Below, piece after piece: positions 59,236 through 64,000 of a stretch of DNA of 64,000 bases. The position numbers were made by a program, and so were the translations under genes. A model generated the notes under the pieces. The model was not told where the DNA came from and searched no databases. It saw only the letters and a program-made list of their open reading frames with translations. Within the stretch, counting starts at the first letter, position 1; each line of letters opens with the position of its first letter. Source of the stretch: Antitrichia curtipendula (lineage: Eukaryota > Streptophyta > Bryopsida > Hypnales > Leucodontaceae). The stretch spans positions 3,968,001 through 4,032,000 of the forward strand of contig OX579635.1 of assembly GCA_951230915.1 (NCBI GenBank), written 5' to 3'.

Positions 59236-60561
59236 AATGTAAATCATTTACTTAAAAAACAAAAGTACTCATTGGAGGTCAAACTATTATGCAAGACTTC
59301 TTCTTTTGCACAAAATTCCAAGGATGAACATCTTTACTTTTATCTCATGTAGAAGGACTCTCCGTCATCCATCAAACACTTAGTGTTTAGAGCAATGTTA
59401 CAAGGTTAAAATCTATTATAGTTGTAATAGTGACCGGCAATGCTCTTACTTTTAATGACAGTTCCAAGCATTATAACTATATACATTTCATCTAAAAGTT
59501 ACTAATGTTCAAGTTTTGGGTATATAGATGGTGATGGTCTAGTTGCATTTCCACTATAATAATTCAACTTTGCCTATCAAAATACCTTGCCTTAGAATGG
59601 TTGAGGAGATTGAAGTGGAGAGGGACAGGGATTCATGGCCACTAGGGGGGCCAAACAAGAACCATTGTCAGCAAATCCCAACTGCCATCCACTACAAACA
59701 ATCCCATTTATCGCTATGTGCCGCCATTCTAAAGCACACAATTTATTCTATTAAGTGCAAAGTGTTACAATTTCATCCATAATGCAAGGTGTCACTTTTT
59801 CATCCAATTTTTTTCATCCATGGTTCTTACTAAAACCTAATGGCTAAACAATAACTTCTCAATGAAACCTTACATGTTGAATGAAATCTTTGTTAGTGCT
59901 ATTACATTGCAATGAGATTCACTCTAATAAAGAAATTAAAGAAGACAAAGCCTCAAAATTGCAACCTACCACATAATGCCATATGTCCGTTTTCCATTTG
60001 TTGACCCACGTAACAAATCGGCCATAAGCTAATAAGCCCCAACTTTTTGCCGTTGAGTTCTCTCAAACCCTACTTCCCAGCCTACTATCACCATCCTCAA
60101 CAAGGCAATGCATTTTGGGCCCCCCAAAAGAATTGCTTTTCCATACCAAGTTGTCAAGTTTTTTTAATTTTCTAACTAAAATAGAGATAATGGCTAAGAG
60201 CATCATCAATGTGGGACAGTATATGGATCATCAATGACATTGATGCATGTAGTCAGAGGACTAGCTTTTGGTTTGGTTGTGATTAATCTTGAAACAACGA
60301 TACACCCTAAAAGTGTCTGATGGATGACAAATAGTCCTTTTATGTAGGATAGAAGTATAAATGTTCATCCTTGAAATTTTGTGTGAAAAAAGGAGGTCTT
60401 ATAAAACCCTAAAATGTTGGGCTGGATATCGTGGAAATCTTCATTTTTTGTACCATGTCAATCACTTCCTTAAAAAAAAAAAAAAACACTCATAAGAGGT
60501 CAAACTACTATACAAGATCTCCCCCTTTCACACAAAAATCCAAAGATGAACATCTACACTT
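59236..60561. repeat. Repeat family G: two direct copies and one inverted copy upstream of rpl34
   Basis: 59236-59342 and 60466-60561 share GAGGTCAAACTA and GATGAACATCT blocks in direct order. 60303-60412 is an inverted copy of 59283-59392. The last two can pair as a hairpin about 300-500 bp before the bL34 start codon. The DNA between (59400-60300) shows no gene. Confidence 0.6.
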
Positions 60562-60836
60562 CTGGTTGCCCACTCTTGAAGCCACGGTGACGGGTTCCAG
60601 TCACCACGGAGACCGGCGCAGGACGACGTCGTCGTCGTCGGCAGCAAGGGTTGGGTCCTTGGTTTTTTTTAGGGAAGCTGTGGCTGGCACTTGCTGAACC
60701 AGATAAGGTTGACGGACCTTGACGACCAATTTCCTGCCATCTCCGCAAACCCATCTCAGTTGATGCGAATTGGAATCGGACTTGCAAACTTCGCTTATTT
60801 CCGAGCATTCGACATTCCGTAGTCGCAGTTGCAGCT

Positions 60837-61685
60837 ATGGCAGCAATGGCGCTCTCCACCTCCATGACCGTCCTGTCGCTCGGCTCCTCCTCGTCCACTC
60901 TCAGACTCCCGTCGTCCTCCAGCGGCGCCCGCTGCGGGCTCACGTCGTCTTTCACCGCCAGCCGCGTGGTGTCGTCCTTCTCCTCGTCGCACTTCGCAGG
61001 TGGGTTCCCAAAATTGTGAATGAATTCTTGGCTTTTATGTCTTACATTGCTGAATTTTAAGACAGCGCGTTCGTGCTTGTTCTAATGCCTAAGGACATTG
61101 ATAGGTTTACAGAATTTAGCGATGTAGCCAATTTGGTGTTTAGTAATACGAAGTCTCATTTGTAAGGCCATTCTTCGCCGGGCTTGGATTGTTTCTTGTT
61201 TTGAATAATGGGGTAGCCTGCACTTATACCTAGATTTGACAATTAACTCTGGAGGATGCTTTGAAAGGGAAGGGATCTTGCAAGAGAGATTGACGTGCCC
61301 TACTTTGCACGTCTGTTGCCCCATGTGTGGCAGATATCATAAGGGACTCCGTTGCATTGGTAAAGAATGTAAATGTGAATTCCAGGGAATTTGGTTTTGA
61401 TTTGCTAATTGTGTGCGTTCAATCTGGGATGCAGGAGTGGCGTTGAGGCCAACCACATTCGGCCTTCCAGTATTGAAGCGAGGATTTTCTCTGGTCGTGA
61501 GGGCCGGCAGCCCTGTCATGGGATGCACCAAGCGGTCTAGGTCGCGGAAGTCGATTGCGCGGGTGTCGGGTTACCGTGCCCGCCAAGCGACGCCGACGGG
61601 GAGGAATGTGTTGAAGAGAAGGCGTGTCAAGGGCCGCAAGAATCTGGTGCCGAAGAGCAACCCTAGCAGCGGCAAATTCGCCTAA
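60837..61685 (+). CDS. PRPL34: Plastid ribosomal protein bL34c, nuclear-encoded
   Basis: Two exons, 60837-60999 and 61435-61685, donor GTGGG and acceptor GCAG, phase 1, 137 aa. Residues 1 to about 75 are a Ser/Thr-rich plastid transit peptide ([18 protein letters not shown]), with a likely cut after LVVRA. The mature part is the compact, very basic bL34 ([37 protein letters not shown]), a small protein buried in large-subunit rRNA of the plastid ribosome. Length and ending (SSGKFA) fit the plant family. No defect seen. The transit peptide is on exon 1 and the whole ribosomal domain on exon 2, a common layout for genes of endosymbiotic origin. Confidence 0.95.
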
Positions 61686-62840
61686 GTATTGGATTAGAGT
61701 CGACCATTGCCATGTAAAGGATGGGGCTGTAGCTAGGACCTTCTGATTAGGTTAGGCCAATCTTTTCTCTTACACCAGATGACTTGAGCAAATCCGATTC
61801 CTTATCAACCCTGCTGTTGAAGTGGTTTTTGTGTGGTGCAACATTTGCTTCCTTCTTTGGGATCGAGCTCTGCAAAGGAGAACGTCCCTGTGGGTCGTCC
61901 TAAGTTTTGCTAGCTTGATGGGCTGGGGTCCTGGCTATGATGCCAGTCCTGTGATAGATAGAAGTTAGGGCTTATTACAATTGACCCTGGGGTCATGCTG
62001 AAGTCTGGATACGAGACCGATGAAACGAACCGAGTTCATTGATATTGTTGCATCGTTTGACTGAACTCAAAGGCTCAAATGTGGATGTTTCTCACTAATT
62101 GTAAGATACTCTTCTGGCTTGCGGTCTTTGGGCATGAGTGGTAGTTTTCCGTGGGAGTTCTAAACGTGTGGGAGCCCATGCAAGCGGCCCTCAGTCAATG
62201 AAGCACTGGACGGAGGATTTGCTTGAGTCGTTTATTTTTCAGCGAGTTGAAGAAAGGTCGGGAGATTGAGGAATGGCAAATAAAAAATTCCAGCGTTTTC
62301 CGCTTGGGTAAAAGCAGGGACGAGCGAGAGGCTCGGTTCACCCCAGCCTTGAGGAATCAGCCATTTGAGTCGAGGATAGACATAATTATGCAATCGGCGA
62401 CACGCTTCACATATCAGTGATTGACTTCTGGTTGTGATAGCAGAGTTACTGACATGAGTTACTCCCATGAACACCTGTAAATGAATGTTGAACGAGTTAT
62501 GAATAAAATGAAAGCCTAAATGGAGTGGGACGAGTGAGCTTGGTGGCCACAAATTGCGTGGACATTGTGACTCTTTCATCTCTCGAGCTCGTGATCTGGA
62601 ACCAACTTGGGTCGGGATCTAAAGGAAGTCTCTGAATTGGTGACAACTTCTCATGACAAGTCCCTGCTTGAGAATGGGTGGGTTTTGAAAGCCCGAAGGC
62701 AAAACCAAGGGGGGAACGATCCCCAGGAAGTCTGAGGGCAACTCAAATTAAGCTTAGAATGGGTGGGTTTTGAAACTGGGAGAACAGAGAAGCGCATCCT
62801 CGAGACAAATAATTTCTGTACAAAACACCTCTCAGGTATC
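61686..62840. other. 3' region of rpl34 and intergenic DNA
   Basis: No gene recognised. GGGTGGGTTTTGAAA-type sequence (GAATGGGTGGGTTTTGAAA) occurs twice, at about 62673 and 62757, as an 84-bp spaced direct repeat. Confidence 0.5.
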
Positions 62841-62844
62841 TCCT

Positions 62845-63010
62845 TCTGGAGGGGTCTCCCGTGGTATTCCCGCCTGTCACGCCGTGACCCGGGTCAGATC
62901 CCTGGCAACGGCGACTCCTCCAAGAAGGGATGTGGCACCTTCACTGCGGCTGATCCTATGGGCAGCGCCACATGCGCCGGTGATCTAGTGCTAGAATGAT
63001 TCCCTGCCAC
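62845..63010 (+). repeat. tRNA-Gly-derived SINE-like sequence
   Basis: GGTCTCCCGTGGTATTCCC resembles the 5' half (A box) and GACCCGGGTCAGATCCC the B-box arm of plant tRNA-Gly, spaced as in a tRNA with CTGTCACG at the anticodon loop. Arms do not pair fully, so it is not a functional tRNA. A non-tRNA body follows. Direct repeats at the edges were not found. Confidence 0.5.
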
Positions 63011-63164
63011 TACAAATCCTTGGGTCGTGCTTCAGACCTGGGTTTGATAGCCGACATCGACTTCGAAGCTGAAGTAGCTTGGTTGCTACGGCTTACGACA
63101 TTCAATGCATTTTCCAAACCTGAGTAATTCGTTAACCAATATTCTCATAGTACTAGAAAATGTA

Positions 63165-63300
63165 ACTTGTTGCCTCGGTAGTATTCTACCTCAAACTGTA
63201 AGAGCGCTTGCTGCCTCGGTAGTAAACCAAGAGCGCTTGCTGCCTCGGTGGTAATCCAAGAGCGCTTGCTGCCTCGGTGGTAATCCACTTCAAGACTATA
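63165..63300. repeat. 29-bp tandem repeat, about four units
   Basis: GAGCGCTTGCTGCCTCGGT followed by (A/G)GTAA(A/T)CCAA; two exact-length units and two diverged outer ones. Downstream sequence to about 63535 (ending AGGAACACAATACA) looks like part of an LTR, but no partner is in view. Confidence 0.75.
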
Positions 63301-64000
63301 AGAGCCAAAGCTCAGTTGATCCCTCCTCATCAGTTTTCAATATTGTCACAAGCCTCTCTGCAAAGAGAACCCTCGATCCAGATAGTTCTCAATTTGTACT
63401 TAACCGCGTCGATCCTTTGGTTATCTTGGGCTGATTCCACCCCCAAAAGCTTAACACTGAAGAAGTAAAGTTTTACCTCACGGTATTTTTCCTTCTTTTT
63501 GTCCTCGATCTAGACGTAGTCAGGAACACAATACAAACTAACAAGGACATGCATGGTGCACATGTGGGATAGATTTAATGCATATGTTGATCCATGTTAT
63601 GTTCTCTTACAGTATATACAGTCAAAAAAATTCATTGAAATTGGGTGTTTCAAAGGCCAAAGTTGTATTGCTATGATAATTCAGAATTGACCAGTACTAA
63701 AGTAGTTGTAAGAGACAGTCGACATGCCCAGCTTCTGGCCGGGTTCAACCTTAAAGACAATCTTCCCAATTCGGTCTAAACAGTGAATAGCATTCGAATG
63801 AATAGCATTCGAATGAGCAAACCTTTGGAGATGTATCAATAGCACCAACGTAACTTCTTATAGTAGAGTTTCCTACAACTTTTCATAACATGCGTCATTT
63901 GTGCATGTGTCTAGGTTACGTCGGGAAGAGATCCCTTCACAAATGGACGAACAACAATTTCCAATGACAGTGTGGTGTGGCGGAAGAAACGCAGATCAGG
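63301..64000. other. Non-coding, possible solo LTR remnant
   Basis: No gene recognised. GAATAGCATTCGAAT is duplicated in tandem near 63786-63816. Confidence 0.3.

Noticed and set aside
60554..60955. 133-aa minus-strand ORF over the bL34 promoter and transit peptide
   Set aside because: Antisense to exon 1 of bL34; low-complexity product from GTC/GCC repeats.
62845..62915. Functional tRNA-Gly gene
   Set aside because: Stem pairing and the T-arm consensus are broken; better read as a SINE head or pseudogene.
63157..63535. Complete solo LTR
   Set aside because: TG...CA ends can be proposed but no target duplication or second copy is visible.

Overview
The window is nuclear DNA of a land plant. 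It contains a three-exon CHX-type cation/proton antiporter, a nuclear gene for plastid ribosomal protein bL34 with a transit peptide, an RMA-like RING finger family, GT-AG introns with TATA boxes, and plant-type CACTA and Copia transposons. The CACTA proteins, the intergenic DNA and the low gene density made me favour a non-seed plant (bryophyte, lycophyte or fern), but this is an impression and the species cannot be named from the sequence. Gene islands are GC-richer; the rest is strongly AT-rich repeat DNA. A run of exactly 200 N (53097-53296) marks an assembly gap.

Layout. 1-10295: right-hand part of a large CACTA DNA transposon whose left end lies outside the window. A TNP2-type transposase (minus strand, one in-frame stop) and a seven-exon second gene (plus strand, completely open, 850 aa by my model) are transcribed divergently. 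An intron of the second gene holds a decayed FCP1-like phosphatase fragment. 10296-16060: AT-rich repeats, including a 153-bp CACTA MITE with a perfect 3-bp target duplication. 16060-20270: CHX antiporter and its GC-richer upstream region. 20450-23647: repeats, a RING gene copy with a stop-interrupted coiled-coil tail, and a minisatellite. 23648-34877: an 11.2-kb Copia element with 5-bp target duplications, PBS and two LTRs, riddled with stop codons and carrying several nested insertions. 35090-37690: tandem repeats, part of them arranged as a large palindrome. 42263-46150: a small gene island with an unrecognised two-exon gene, the second RING copy (inverted relative to the first) and a 61-codon Cys-rich ORF, each with a TATA box. 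46200-60300: repeat DNA with several recognisable transposon families. 60837-61685: plastid bL34 gene. 61686-64000: a tRNA-Gly-derived SINE-like sequence and a 29-bp tandem repeat.

The most unusual signal is a family of non-autonomous elements with CCCCTAAA-type ends bounded by TTAA on both sides (26974-27895, 49459-50397, 53339-54281, 56120-56765). Two of them sit in hosts whose empty site can be judged: one in the Copia integrase region, one in another repeat. In both cases removing the element plus one TTAA restores a plausible host. That is the signature of the piggyBac superfamily. The second is the CACTA element with its captured gene fragment and its TGACT/AGTCA motif clusters confined to non-coding parts. 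The third is that essentially every premature stop codon in the decayed genes can be explained by a C-to-T (or G-to-A) transition.
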